From the NCBI RefSeq assembly GCF_001298445.1, contig NZ_CP012036.1:5767525-5831524 (forward strand): DNA of 64,000 bases, read 5' to 3'. A program made the position numbers and the translations under genes. Shown here piece after piece: positions 18,087 to 26,290 of the stretch (position 1 is its first letter; each line of letters starts with the position of its first letter). Source of the stretch: Nostoc piscinale CENA21. GTDB taxonomy: Bacteria > Cyanobacteriota > Cyanobacteriia > Cyanobacteriales > Nostocaceae. The notes under the pieces are model-generated. The model searched no databases. It was given only the letters and a program-made list of their open reading frames with translations, and was not told where the DNA came from.

Positions 18087-18629
18087 TCAGGATTCGGCTG
18101 CGTTTTGAATCGCGGCTAACAATGAGCGGAGGTCGTAAGAGCCATCGTGGCGCACACCGTTGATGAAAAAAGTCGGCGTGCCGTTGACCCCGCTCTGGAT
18201 TCCGCTGAGTAAGTCTTCGCGTATCTTGGCTACGTGGGCGTGCTCGGCGAGTTCGTGACTAAACCGAGGCACATCAAGACCGAGGTTAGCGGCATATTTT
18301 ATTAGATGTTTGCGATCGAGCGCCTGTTGATGTTCAAAGAGATGGTTGTGCATCTCCCAGAACTTACCTTGCGCCCCGGCTGCCTCTGCTGCTTCTGCTG
18401 CCTGCTCGGCGTGGGGATGCACGCTAGTTAACGGGAAGTGGCGGTAGACAAAGCGCATGAGATCCCCGGTCAACTGCTGTAGTTCTTTGACGATGAAATG
18501 GGCACGACCGCAATAGGGACACTCATAGTCGCCGTATTTCACGAGGGTGACGGGTGCGTTTTTTGTCCCTCGGATATGGTCGCGTTCGCTAACTGGGAGG
18601 CTAAGTTCGCCCATTGCTGTTGTGATCAT
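18087..18629 (-). CDS. DsbA-like thioredoxin-fold protein (CPYC)
   Basis: 180 residues with a strong GGAGG site. The thioredoxin motif is KYGDYECPYCGRAH, and the cis-Pro loop is GVNGTPTFFINGVRHDG; the helical insert between them (EMHNHLFEHQQALDRK) is that of DsbA/FrnE-type proteins (Thioredoxin_4 family). There is no signal peptide, so it probably works in the cytoplasm as a thiol oxidoreductase. A thioredoxin gene is a regular part of locus-of-heat-resistance islands. It is followed by the dnaK gene and preceded by hsp20, all on the minus strand; 45 bases separate it from hsp20. Confidence 0.83.
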   Translation of the reverse strand: MITTAMGELSLPVSERDHIRGTKNAPVTLVKYGDYECPYCGRAHFIVKELQQLTGDLMRFVYRHFPLTSVHPHAEQAAEAAEAAGAQGKFWEMHNHLFEHQQALDRKHLIKYAANLGLDVPRFSHELAEHAHVAKIREDLLSGIQSGVNGTPTFFINGVRHDGSYDLRSLLAAIQNAAES

Positions 18630-18674
18630 GTTGTCACCTCCTGCTCTTAAGGGAGTGCTTTGGAAAACATTGCG

Positions 18675-19145
18675 TCACTGCCCTTGCCCGTTGCCCCTGT
18701 GCCCGTCACCTAAGTTTACTTTCACAACCTTGTTCCTATCTTCTTCAGCCTTGGGCAGCCTCAGCTTGAGAATGCCATCTTTGTATTCTGCTTGCACCTG
18801 ATCGTGCTGGACACGGGTAGGCAACGGAATTACGCGCTGGAACCTGCCATAGCGAAATTCGGTGCGGGTGATGCCTCTTTCTTCCGTTTTGATTTCTGAC
18901 TTGCGCTCACCGGAAATAGATACTGCCTCTGGCGATACCTGCACATCTAGGTCTTCAGCGTCTACACCAGGAACTTCTACCTTGAGATGAACTGCATCAC
19001 GGGTTTCTTCTATCTCAGCAGAGGGAATAAAGGCAATGCCTTCCTCTCCTCTACGACCTGTCGGTGCTATGTCATCAAACAAGCGGTTTAACTGCCGCTG
19101 CAAACTTTCAACTTCTCGGAAAGGTTCCCAACGAACGAGTGCCAT
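18675..19145 (-). CDS. hsp20: Small heat-shock protein Hsp20
   Basis: 156 residues from MALVRWEPFREVESLQRQLN; the upstream in-frame ATG at 19166 lies in the AGGAG site. The alpha-crystallin domain covers about residues 42-140 (IPSAEIEETRDAVHLKVEVPGVDAEDLDVQVSPEAVSISGERKSE) with the GILKLRLPKAEE motif at its end; there is a short Gly/His-rich tail instead of a clear IxI motif. Small Hsps hold unfolded proteins for refolding by DnaK and ClpB, both encoded here. A 29-bp element shared with groES, OYE and the zwf operon lies about 150 bases upstream. Confidence 0.94.
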   Translation of the reverse strand: MALVRWEPFREVESLQRQLNRLFDDIAPTGRRGEEGIAFIPSAEIEETRDAVHLKVEVPGVDAEDLDVQVSPEAVSISGERKSEIKTEERGITRTEFRYGRFQRVIPLPTRVQHDQVQAEYKDGILKLRLPKAEEDRNKVVKVNLGDGHRGNGQGQ

Positions 19146-19296
19146 AATTTTAAGTCTCCTGATCATCTATACTTGTTAAGTCTTCTGATGATCTATATTT
19201 GGGTGTTTAGAATTCTGCATTAGACTGGGTTTTGTCAGTCGCTGAAACAGCGTTGCTCTCATGCCAGTGCTGAACTCTGTTTACACTATAAAAAAG

Positions 19297-19325
19297 AAAT
19301 CTAAGGACTTTCTGAGGAAATTATG
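19297..19325 (-). promoter_or_regulatory. Shared 29-bp upstream element, hsp20 copy
   Basis: Plus-strand core AATCTAAGGACTTTCTGAGG. Ungapped matches occur at 19967-19995 (groES), 21922-21950 (OYE) and 26291-26319 (zwf-gnd operon), all upstream of minus-strand genes. In the gene direction a TATAGT hexamer follows the element here at about 19286-19291, a possible -10 box. Confidence 0.6.
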
Positions 19326-19454
19326 ATGATTGGGGATTGGGACAAGGCAAAATTGTAAGGGGAAAAACAAATCACTTCCCTTTAACCTTTCTTAGTCACG
19401 CCAGTTCGCTCAACGGGGGAAACTCTCCGAAGTTGCTCCACTTGGTGAGGAAGT

Positions 19455-19805
19455 TCAAGTCTTGGATGCCACATCCTCCACGATCGCCAGGACATCTTTT
19501 TCAGACAACAACACGTATTCTTCGCTACCGAGTTTAATGTCGGTTCCGGCATATCTGGAATAGAGAACTCGCTCGCCAATTTTCACTTCCATTGGCTGAC
19601 GAGATCCATCCTCATTACGCTTCCCCGGGCCGACTTGCACCACTTCTCCAATCTGTGGCTTTTCTTTGGCGGTGTCGGGCAATAAAATTCCCCCAGCAGT
19701 TTTTTCTTTCGCTTGCGCGACCTTAATAAAGATGCGTAGGCGTAGCCCGTCGTAGACATTGCCCAATGGTTTTACTGTCGAAATACTCAGCGATACGGCT
19801 GCCAT
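19455..19805 (-). CDS. groES: Co-chaperonin GroES with a 7-residue repeat-derived insertion
   Basis: 116 residues starting MAAVSLSISTVKPLG, the standard cyanobacterial GroES beginning. The mobile-loop region (EKTAGGILLPDTAKEKPQIG), the GEVVQVGPGKRNEDGSR dome segment and the C-terminal GSEEYVLLSEKDVLAI are all present. Between PLGN and RIFIKV there are seven extra residues (VYDGLRL), encoded by 21 bases of a dispersed-repeat sequence (19737-19757), in a beta strand of the barrel. No groEL is nearby, whereas groES is normally the first gene of groESL; it must work with a chromosomal GroEL if functional. It lacks an obvious Shine-Dalgarno site. Confidence 0.93.
   Translation of the reverse strand: MAAVSLSISTVKPLGNVYDGLRLRIFIKVAQAKEKTAGGILLPDTAKEKPQIGEVVQVGPGKRNEDGSRQPMEVKIGERVLYSRYAGTDIKLGSEEYVLLSEKDVLAIVEDVASKT
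19737..19757 (-). repeat. In-frame small dispersed repeat inside groES
   Basis: The plus strand reads TAGGCGTAGCCCGTCGTAGA, a sequence type widely scattered in Nostocales genomes (similar GCGTAGC-rich pieces occur at 27466-27510, 45255-45350 and 48480-48500). Removing the 21 bases restores an ordinary GroES. Confidence 0.7.
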
Positions 19806-20342
19806 AGGCTATTTGAGAGGGCAGGAGGCAGTAGGTACATTAGTGAGTGGGCTTTAAACCCACAACTAAAGTTTTTGTCATCTTTCTTCTGTACCCCGCA
19901 GTATGTCTCCTACCTTTTTTGTCAAAAATATTGATTGGTACTGCTCAGTGCTTATTACCTTAACCAAAAAATCCAAGGACTTTTTGAGGAAATCATGGAA
20001 GTTGCAAAACAGTTGTATGGCAAAAACCGGGCGTGCAAGAATTTCTGTTGAGGTTCAGCTTAATTGAGTACGATGGTGGAATGTACTGAATAGTTGCAGA
20101 GATCGGCTGAGTTGCAAAGCACCGCAAATGTGATTTGCTGCTGTAGACTCAGTAAATAGATGGAACGGCATCGAAAAATGGGCGGGGGCTACTTCCGCTT
20201 TTTTGTCAAATACCAAGATTAACAATGGTTAAGCGCCTAAATATGCCTTCCTGGAAACTGCGATCGCCATTGAAAGCAAGCGTTAAGCTGTTTTAGGACT
20301 TACGCCTCTAGTTGATCCCACTGTTGTGCAACGCCAAATTTT
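19806..20342. other. Gap between the OYE gene and groES
   Basis: 537 bases with no recognisable gene. It contains the groES copy of the shared element (19967-19995). At 20161-20210 a short plus-strand open stretch (MERHRKMGGGYFRFFVKYQD) cannot be assigned. No groEL remnant and no CIRCE element (TTAGCACTC inverted repeat) was found. Confidence 0.5.
19967..19995 (-). promoter_or_regulatory. Shared 29-bp upstream element, groES copy
   Basis: Core AATCCAAGGACTTTTTGAGG on the plus strand; about 25 of 29 positions equal the hsp20 copy. It lies 162 bases upstream of the groES start. Confidence 0.6.
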
Positions 20343-21531
20343 TCACCTTCTCTGTCGTTTAACTGCATAACCGTAAGGCACAGGCCAATTAGGTTCTTCA
20401 TCCAAGCTACAACGGGCATAAATCGACCAGTATGGATTGCGGAGTAATTCTCGACCGATGAGAACCAAATCTGCACACCCACGAGTAATTATTTGGTCGG
20501 CATACTCAGCCTCATTTATCAGCCCCACAGATCCTGTCATGATCCCAGCCTCTTCTCGGATTTTGGCAGCAAAAGGGACTTGATAGCCTTTCTCCACAGG
20601 AATTCTGGCATGGGGTACTAAACCTCCTGTTGAAACATCGATCAAATCAACGCCTAGAGTCTTTAGTTCACGGGACAATATGATTGATTGCTGGAGATCC
20701 CAACCTCCTTCTACCCAGTCGGTAGCGGAGATGCGTACAAAAAAGTGGCATCCCGTTGGGCAAAACATTTCGTACTCGCCTTACTACCTCCAGTAATAAA
20801 CGCATTCGGTTCTCCAACGAACCGCCGTAACGATCTGTTCGGCGATTACTGAGTGGTGAAAGAAAAGAATGCAATAAGTATCCATGTGCTGCGTGGATTT
20901 CAATAATTTGAAAACCTACTTGCAGGGCACGCTGCGCTGCTGCAACGAACGCGAAGATCGCTTCTTGAATACCACACTCATCGAGGGATATCGGTACAGG
21001 AGCGTTCTCTTGAAAAGGAATTGGGCTAGGTGCGACAGGCTGCCAACCTCCTTGTTCAGGTGTCAGTGGCGTACCGCCCAACCAAGGAACATTGCAACTT
21101 GCCTTCCTTCCAGCATGGGCTAATTGAATCCCTGTAACAGATCCCTGTTGGCGAAGGAAGCGCACAATGCGAGTTAGTGGCTCGATTTGCTTGTCGTCCC
21201 AAAGCCCAAGGTCGCCAGGTGTAATCCGTCCTTGGGGTGTTACGGCTGTCGCTTCAACCATAATCAGACCAGTTCCTCCCACAGCCCGACTCCCTAAGTG
21301 GACGAAGTGCCAATCGTTAGCAAATCCATTCTCTGCTGAGTATTGACACATTGGTGACATCGCCACGCGACTTGGCAAGGTGATATCTCGAATTATTAGT
21401 GGAGTAAACAAATCCACTTCGGGTATTTCCGAGTCGTGCAGACTCCTTGATTGACAGCCTTGATAACCTGGGGTTTTTAATTCGGTCTGGGCTGGAGATG
21501 ATGACAAAGTTGTTATGTTCTGTGTAGTCAT
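20343..21531 (-). pseudogene. Old Yellow Enzyme-family NADH:flavin oxidoreductase (YqjM-like), frameshifted
   Basis: Two frames, 20668-21531 and 20343-20768, form one ene-reductase of about 395 residues. The break is at the A run 20739-20744: five A instead of six joins LPNGMPLF to VRISATDWVEGGWDL. The TIM-barrel FMN protein shows LFTPLIIRDITLPSRVAMSP, MCQYSAENGFANDWH (the Cys of YqjM-type enzymes), QLAHAGRKAS, EIHAAHGYLLHSFLSPLSN with the catalytic His pair, RTDRYGGSLENR and LIGRELLRNPYW. Such enzymes reduce activated C=C bonds, for example electrophilic products of oxidative stress. An N-terminal extension of about 38 residues precedes the barrel. The shared 29-bp element lies about 390 bases upstream. 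Confidence 0.85.
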
Positions 21532-21672
21532 GATTTGATTTTTCGGTGCTTTATGAACTCACACTTAACGTTTGACTTTCAACTTTTTTTTGGCAGACTG
21601 ATAGGTGGAAACTGGTATTTATGAATCTTGACGATCGTGTTCTCAAAGGAGTCTCTGCTGATTTGCGATCGC

Positions 21673-21837
21673 CTAGGTTGGGGCATAGCCCATCGCATCT
21701 TTGTGAGCATATTCTCCCAAAATTCCCGCTTGTTGTGAATCAAGCTCACTGAACGCAGCAAAGCGACCATATAAGATTAAAACATCACCGGGACGGACAT
21801 AGGTAGAACCTTGCGGTGCGCCGATGTATGACCCAGC
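21673..21837 (-). pseudogene. Remnant of a TrkA-C (RCK_C) domain
   Basis: A 54-codon open stretch ending in TAG at 21673 translates as GSYIGAPQGSTYVRPGDVLI followed by LYGRFAAFSELDSQQAG and EYAHKDAMG. This is the TrkA-C pattern (G-A-P-x-G-x-T-x-x-x-P-G-D-x-L-I-x-Y-G-R) found at the end of potassium channels and Kef-type antiporters. There is no start codon and nothing of the transporter remains upstream. The rest of 21532-22122 holds the shared element at 21922-21950 and no gene. Confidence 0.65.
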
Positions 21838-21921
21838 CTAAATTAGAGTGGCATGTTGGCTCCCACCCAGTTCCATAACATAGACATTGTTTGCTGAACT
21901 TGAACACTAACGCTAGTTGGT

Positions 21922-21950
21922 AAATCTAAGGAAAATCTGAGGAGATGCTG
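21922..21950 (-). promoter_or_regulatory. Shared 29-bp upstream element, OYE copy
   Basis: Core AATCTAAGGAAAATCTGAGG on the plus strand. Together with flanking bases (CGCTAGTTGGTAAATC) it is nearly identical to 26279-26319, so this pair is a subfamily of about 40 bp. Confidence 0.6.
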
Positions 21951-22122
21951 GGAGGCAGAAGGTAGGAGGTAGTCCAGGGGGAACGCATCTTATTTCCTAG
22001 AGCCGTTAAAAATCAGGTTGTATAAATTATAGCTATTGAAGCAGCTTAATAGTTACTTGAGACAGATGGTTATTTATTAAACAATTCAATAATATGACTT
22101 CAAAACAAATTTGATGTTATCC

Positions 22123-22341
22123 ATGACTACAACCGTTACTCAAATGAAATGTGCTTGTCCATCTTGCCTATGCGTTGTTTCTCTGACTGATGCTGTCATC
22201 AAAGATGGTAAAGCTTACTGTGGAGAAGAATGTGCCAATAATCATCCCAATGGGCAAGGCTGTGGTCACACAGGCTGTGATTGTCAATCCAATTCGCTTT
22301 TTCCCATTCACAATTCGCAGTTACAATCAGTGGTAGCTTGA
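22123..22341 (+). CDS. smtA: SmtA/BmtA-type metallothionein
   Basis: 72 residues from MTTTVTQMKCACPSC. Nine Cys and two His are placed as in cyanobacterial SmtA: CACPSCLC, then YCGEEC, NNHPNGQGC, GHTGCDC. These bind zinc (or cadmium, copper) in a Zn4Cys9His2 cluster and buffer metal in the cytoplasm. After GCDC there is an 18-residue tail (QSNSLFPIHNSQ...) not typical of the family, encoded by repeat-like sequence. No smtB repressor gene is adjacent, and no ribosome site is obvious; an upstream in-frame ATG at 22114 is an alternative start. It is on the plus strand amid minus-strand genes, so independently transcribed. Confidence 0.9.
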   Translation: MTTTVTQMKCACPSCLCVVSLTDAVIKDGKAYCGEECANNHPNGQGCGHTGCDCQSNSLFPIHNSQLQSVVA

Positions 22342-22535
22342 ACTCACGACCTAGAAGCACCACTGAATCAAAAATTCAGTGGATAATTTTAATGCACTCA
22401 CGCTCTTTCTGGGGTTCAAAAAGCGTGACAAGACATAGTGAACCGGACGCTTACCTAATGATTAAGTACACAATCATGAAGCAGAGCATCTTTTACTACT
22501 GATAGGTCAGTAGAAATGAAAACCGATAAATTTTA

Positions 22536-22796
22536 TCAGGTCACTGTCGGGTTAGTTACAGCTTGCAGTGGGGCAAAGTCTGAGTAAACTTCAGTGGGCA
22601 GACAACGCAAGATAATCATCAGTAAGTCAGCTTTAACTTGAGGCGTGGAGAAATCCACAATTCGCCGGAACTTGGTCATAGTAAGGACTGTAGCCACCTC
22701 AGCTATGTGATTTAAGGCATCTTCAGGCGATGATTCGGCTTCGTCAATCAGCGTCGGGAAGTATTCACGGGCAAACCACCTTTCCTCATCGCTCAA
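22536..22796 (-). CDS. Hypothetical protein, possibly 5'-truncated
   Basis: 86 residues from a TTG, with no ATG and an in-frame stop 15 bases before it, so the 5' end may be lost. Sequence is acidic at the start (SDEERWFAREYFPTLIDEAE) and then helical (ALNHIAEVATVLTMTKF, VKADLLMIILRCLPTEVY). No family recognised. The solo inverted-repeat-like sequence at 22841-22858 lies just upstream and may mark the insertion that removed its beginning. Confidence 0.35.
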   Translation of the reverse strand: MSDEERWFAREYFPTLIDEAESSPEDALNHIAEVATVLTMTKFRRIVDFSTPQVKADLLMIILRCLPTEVYSDFAPLQAVTNPTVT

Positions 22797-22981
22797 GTCT
22801 GTGAGATTTTTATTACTACCGCTATGAAGACTATCTAATACTCACCGTTCGCGTAATAGAGAATGAATTTGATGAAATAGGGGATATGTGAAGAAGCAAG
22901 CTTTCCGAAAACAGGCACTCGCCAAGCCTTGTCCCAGCAAAAAACTTGTTGTGAAGTAACTTTAGGTGGTAAGAGTGAAAA

Positions 22982-23077
22982 ATGGCACACATACCCCAAC
23001 GAATAATTTCAGAACGAATCGATGATGTTGTTCTGCTGCTAGAGGTGATGAAAAAAATGGGACTGCCGGAAATTTAG
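22982..23077 (+). pseudogene. Remnant of an IS1634/IS4-like transposase N-terminus
   Basis: A 31-codon frame, MAHIPQRIISERIDDVVLLL then EVMKKMGLPEI, ends at TAG 23075-23077. The pattern (xxRIDDxxLLxEVMKxMGLPEI) is the beginning of cyanobacterial IS1634-type transposases; everything after it is missing. The rest of the gap 22797-23181 contains the partial inverted repeat at 22841-22858 and no gene. Confidence 0.5.
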
Positions 23078-23181
23078 TTCGGCGAAGGCTTCTATAATTG
23101 CGATTTGAGACATGGGAGAGATGCATTAATGAGTAAACTTGAAAACCAATACCAACTCTTCAAGTACAGTATAGGAAGATA

Positions 23182-24558
23182 TCACGTCTCATTAGGATTA
23201 TGCCAACCGCCATCTGGGGGAATCATGTGATCCGCTAAAGGAGGCCCCCAGGTATGAGGTGCGTATTCGTAAACAGGGGTTGCTCGATCTAGGATAGGAG
23301 CAACAATTTGCCACTGTGCTTCTACTTCATCCTGGCGAGCAAATAACATGGAGTCGCCTTTCATGGCATCTTCAAAAAGCCGCTCGTAGGGATTCATCTC
23401 ATTGCTATGCTCGACTTGAGCGACTAGTCCGACTTCGCTACCCACCATTCCGTCGCCTGGGGTTTTAGAGCGAATGCCGATCGCAGTCAGCACATTTGGA
23501 CTAAGACGAAAGTAGAAATAATTTGCTAATCCAAAGGCACGCTCGCCAAAAACATCCTGCGGCGGACGCTTGAGCCTGACCACAACTTCAGTAGTTGTAC
23601 TCGGTAAACATTTGCCTGCACGAATGTAAATTGGAACGCTAGCCCAGCGCCAAGTATCAATGTTGAGCTTAACCGCCGCGAAGGTTTCGACCTTGGAATC
23701 AGGAGCTACACCAGGTTCCTGGCGATAGCCCTTGTACTGCCCGCGCACTACATTTGAGGGTTCGATTGGATCTATGGATTTGAGCAATCGCGCTCTTTCA
23801 TCTCGGATGGCTTCATGCTGCTCGTTGATGGGCGGATCCATCATTAAACACGCCGTCACCTGAAGTAGATGATTTTGCACCACATCCCGAATAGCGCCTG
23901 TCTCTTCATAAAACTGTCCCCGTCCATCTATGCCAAATTTTTCAGCCATCGTGATTTGGATGCTGGCAATACTGACGCGATGCCAAATAGGTTCGAGTAA
24001 TGAATTGGCGAAGCGAGTGTAGAGAAGGTTTTGGACTGGTTCTTTTCCCAAGTAATGGTCAATCCGAAAAATATGACTTTCGGGAAAGACAGAGTGCAGA
24101 ATGCAGTTCAGTATTCTAGCCGATTCTAGATCGCGTCCAAAGGGTTTTTCTACCATAACGCGACCATTCTTTACACAACTTGATTGACCTAACCCTTCGA
24201 CAACCGTCGCAAACAAACTGGGAGGAATGGCTAAGTAATACAGAGGAGCTTCAGCTATTTGGAGTACCTGGCATAATTTATCATAGGTGGCGCGATCGCT
24301 ATAATCACCAAAAATATAGTAAAGTAATGAACACAGTTTCTGGAAAGCTGCCTCATCAACGCCTACCTGTTCCTCCAGGCTCTTACGCACATAAGATTGT
24401 AATTGTTCGATGCTCCAATCTCGCCTACCCACTCCAATAATTGGAATGTCAAAATGACCGCGCTGAATCATCGCCTGTAAGGCAGGAAAGATTTTTTTGT
24501 AGGCTAAATCACTTGTGATCCCAAAAAATACCAGGGCATCAGAGAGTAAAGCTGCCAT
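23182..24558 (-). CDS. zwf: Glucose-6-phosphate 1-dehydrogenase
   Basis: 458 residues from the ATG ending at 24558, six bases after GGAGG; the frame further upstream is spurious. The NADP-binding start is ALVFFGITSDLAYKKIFPAL (in place of the usual GASGDLA), the active site is RIDHYLGKEPVQNLLYTRFAN, and VEKPFGRDLESARIL and VPIYIRAGKCLPSTTTEVVV are also typical. It makes 6-phosphogluconolactone and NADPH, the entry of the oxidative pentose phosphate pathway. It is somewhat shorter than the usual 490-510. It follows gnd at 98 bases spacing, so the two NADPH-forming steps are probably co-transcribed. No opcA is present, which cyanobacterial zwf genes usually neighbour. Confidence 0.93.
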   Translation of the reverse strand: MAALLSDALVFFGITSDLAYKKIFPALQAMIQRGHFDIPIIGVGRRDWSIEQLQSYVRKSLEEQVGVDEAAFQKLCSLLYYIFGDYSDRATYDKLCQVLQIAEAPLYYLAIPPSLFATVVEGLGQSSCVKNGRVMVEKPFGRDLESARILNCILHSVFPESHIFRIDHYLGKEPVQNLLYTRFANSLLEPIWHRVSIASIQITMAEKFGIDGRGQFYEETGAIRDVVQNHLLQVTACLMMDPPINEQHEAIRDERARLLKSIDPIEPSNVVRGQYKGYRQEPGVAPDSKVETFAAVKLNIDTWRWASVPIYIRAGKCLPSTTTEVVVRLKRPPQDVFGERAFGLANYFYFRLSPNVLTAIGIRSKTPGDGMVGSEVGLVAQVEHSNEMNPYERLFEDAMKGDSMLFARQDEVEAQWQIVAPILDRATPVYEYAPHTWGPPLADHMIPPDGGWHNPNET

Positions 24559-24656
24559 GATTAACCTCCATATCGACGCGGACAGAGGAAGCAGGAGAGC
24601 AGGGGGGTAGAAGGGCACAGAGGAAAAAAGCTGATTAAAATCCCCGTGTCCCCGTG

Positions 24657-25670
24657 TCATTTTTCCAAATGCCCACCAAACTCGTAGCGCAACGCAGAGA
24701 TGAGTTTATTTGCAAATTCTGATTGACCGCGAGAGCTAAATCGTGTGTAAAGAGCTGTACTAAGGACGGGAGTTGGAACTGCTTCTTCAATGGCTGCCAT
24801 TAGTGTCCATCGACCTTCTCCAGAGTCGGATACGCGTCCCCCAAAGTCGGTTAAGTCGGGATCTTTGACGAGCGCCATAGCTATTAAATCAAGTAACCAA
24901 GAGCTAATCACGCTGCCCCTGCGCCATACCTCTGCTATATCTGCAAGATTAAAGTCGTATTGGTAAAATTCAGGATTTCGTAAGGGAGCCGTTTCTGCAT
25001 CGACTTGATGCAATTGTTTCCCAATATTAGCATGGTGAAGAATGTTCAACCCTTCGGCATAAGCTGCCATGATGCCGTATTCAATGCCGTTGTGAACCAT
25101 TTTGACAAAGTGCCCTGCACCGTGAGAGCCACAATGCAAATAGCCCTGTTCAGCTGTTCCCCCCATTAACTCACGACCAGGGGTGCGCGGTGCAGCTGAT
25201 ACACCAGGAGCCAGCGCTGCAAAGATGGGGTCAAGATATTTCACCACCGCCAATGCACCACCAATCATGAGACAGTAGCCGCGTTCTGCCCCCCAAATGC
25301 CACCGCTAGTTCCACAATCAATGTATTCAATTCCTTTGACTTTTAATTGATCTGCACGACGAATATCATCAATGTAGTAAGAATTGCCACCATCAATGAT
25401 AATGTCGTCAGCGTCTAGAAACGGGATGAGAGTCTGTAGGGTAGCATCTACTGTCGCGGCGGGTAGCATCAGCCAGACGGTGCGGGGTGGCGTGAGTGCT
25501 TCGATGAGTTCAACGAATGATGTTACACCACGAGCGATCGCTCCTTCCTGAACCAGCACCTCTGCTTTTTGTGGCTGACGAGTGTAGCCAATGACGGTAT
25601 GTCCAGCCTGGGTTAAACGGTGTGCCATGTTAGCTCCCATTCGTCCTAGTCCTATCATTCCCAGTTCCAT
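24657..25670 (-). CDS. gnd: 6-phosphogluconate dehydrogenase, short (YqeC/GndA-type, decarboxylating) form
   Basis: 337 residues from MELGMIGLGRMGANMAHRL, preceded by AGGG at a suitable distance; an upstream ATG at 25712 overlaps the preceding gene. The NAD(P) dinucleotide fold is MIGLGRMGANM, with DGGNSYYIDDIRRA, YIDCGTSGGIWGAERGYCLM and the substrate region GSHGAGHFVKMVHNGIEYG containing the catalytic Lys. The about 330-residue length and the C-terminal ISALRYEFGGH are those of the shorter family found with zwf in many bacteria, not the 470-residue form. It converts 6-phosphogluconate to ribulose 5-phosphate. Starts 15 bases after a membrane-protein gene. Confidence 0.92.
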   Translation of the reverse strand: MELGMIGLGRMGANMAHRLTQAGHTVIGYTRQPQKAEVLVQEGAIARGVTSFVELIEALTPPRTVWLMLPAATVDATLQTLIPFLDADDIIIDGGNSYYIDDIRRADQLKVKGIEYIDCGTSGGIWGAERGYCLMIGGALAVVKYLDPIFAALAPGVSAAPRTPGRELMGGTAEQGYLHCGSHGAGHFVKMVHNGIEYGIMAAYAEGLNILHHANIGKQLHQVDAETAPLRNPEFYQYDFNLADIAEVWRRGSVISSWLLDLIAMALVKDPDLTDFGGRVSDSGEGRWTLMAAIEEAVPTPVLSTALYTRFSSRGQSEFANKLISALRYEFGGHLEK

Positions 25671-25684
25671 AACATGCCCTGTAT

Positions 25685-26176
25685 TCAAGTGAGAAAAATT
25701 GGGAGTATCCATCCCGCAATAGCGCCAGTACCGCAGATGGCTGTTAGAATTGAAAAAACTTCAGTTCGGCTAAACTCTATTAACAACAAATGTTCGACAG
25801 ACTGGTCTAATGCCATATCCAGGGTAAAAATGCCAATCCAGAATAGAGCGATCGCTATTGCCCAGCCCAATAATCCGCTTGATATCGATGCTCCAGTTAG
25901 AATCCATGCAGAACCGAATGTGAGAGATAACAATCCCGCCCAGACGGGAAAGCCAGTGAGTATGCAGGCACGGACTGTGGCAATTGCCAAAATGAACATC
26001 GGTATTGCAATCGTCGAGAAATGGCGATCGAGCCAGAGAGTCCATCCCAATCCTCCAAATCCCAGCATTAGCACCGTCAGCCAAACTAGACTATAGAGAA
26101 AATGTTTCCAATAAAATTCTTTTGATTCTGGTCGGTTATGGTCTTGTTCAAATGTGGTTACAATTTTGTTAACCAT
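25685..26176 (-). CDS. Four-helix membrane protein, unknown function
   Basis: 163 residues with an N-terminal charged tail (KIVTTFEQDHNRPESKEFYWK) and about four hydrophobic helices (LYSLVWLTVLMLGFGGLG, IAIPMFILAIATVRACIL, GLLSLTFGSAWILTGA, AIAIALFWIGIFTLDMAL), ending in a fifth short one. No family recognised. It heads the gnd-zwf operon with 15 bases to gnd, so it is likely to be co-expressed with NADPH production; a link of function is only a guess. The shared 29-bp element lies about 115 bases upstream. Confidence 0.7.
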   Translation of the reverse strand: MVNKIVTTFEQDHNRPESKEFYWKHFLYSLVWLTVLMLGFGGLGWTLWLDRHFSTIAIPMFILAIATVRACILTGFPVWAGLLSLTFGSAWILTGASISSGLLGWAIAIALFWIGIFTLDMALDQSVEHLLLIEFSRTEVFSILTAICGTGAIAGWILPIFLT

Positions 26177-26290
26177 AGGTCTTATACCTCTCTACAAAGA
26201 CGAATCAGTTAACCAAGCCTGAATCTAGGATTTGTCCAATTTTTCCCATTTCCTTATCTTCTTAACGAATCTGCCCTAACGTTAGTTGGC

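Noticed and set aside
19806..20342. Search for groEL or a CIRCE element near groES
   Set aside because: Neither the chaperonin sequence nor the TTAGCACTC-N9-GAGTGCTAA repeat is present.
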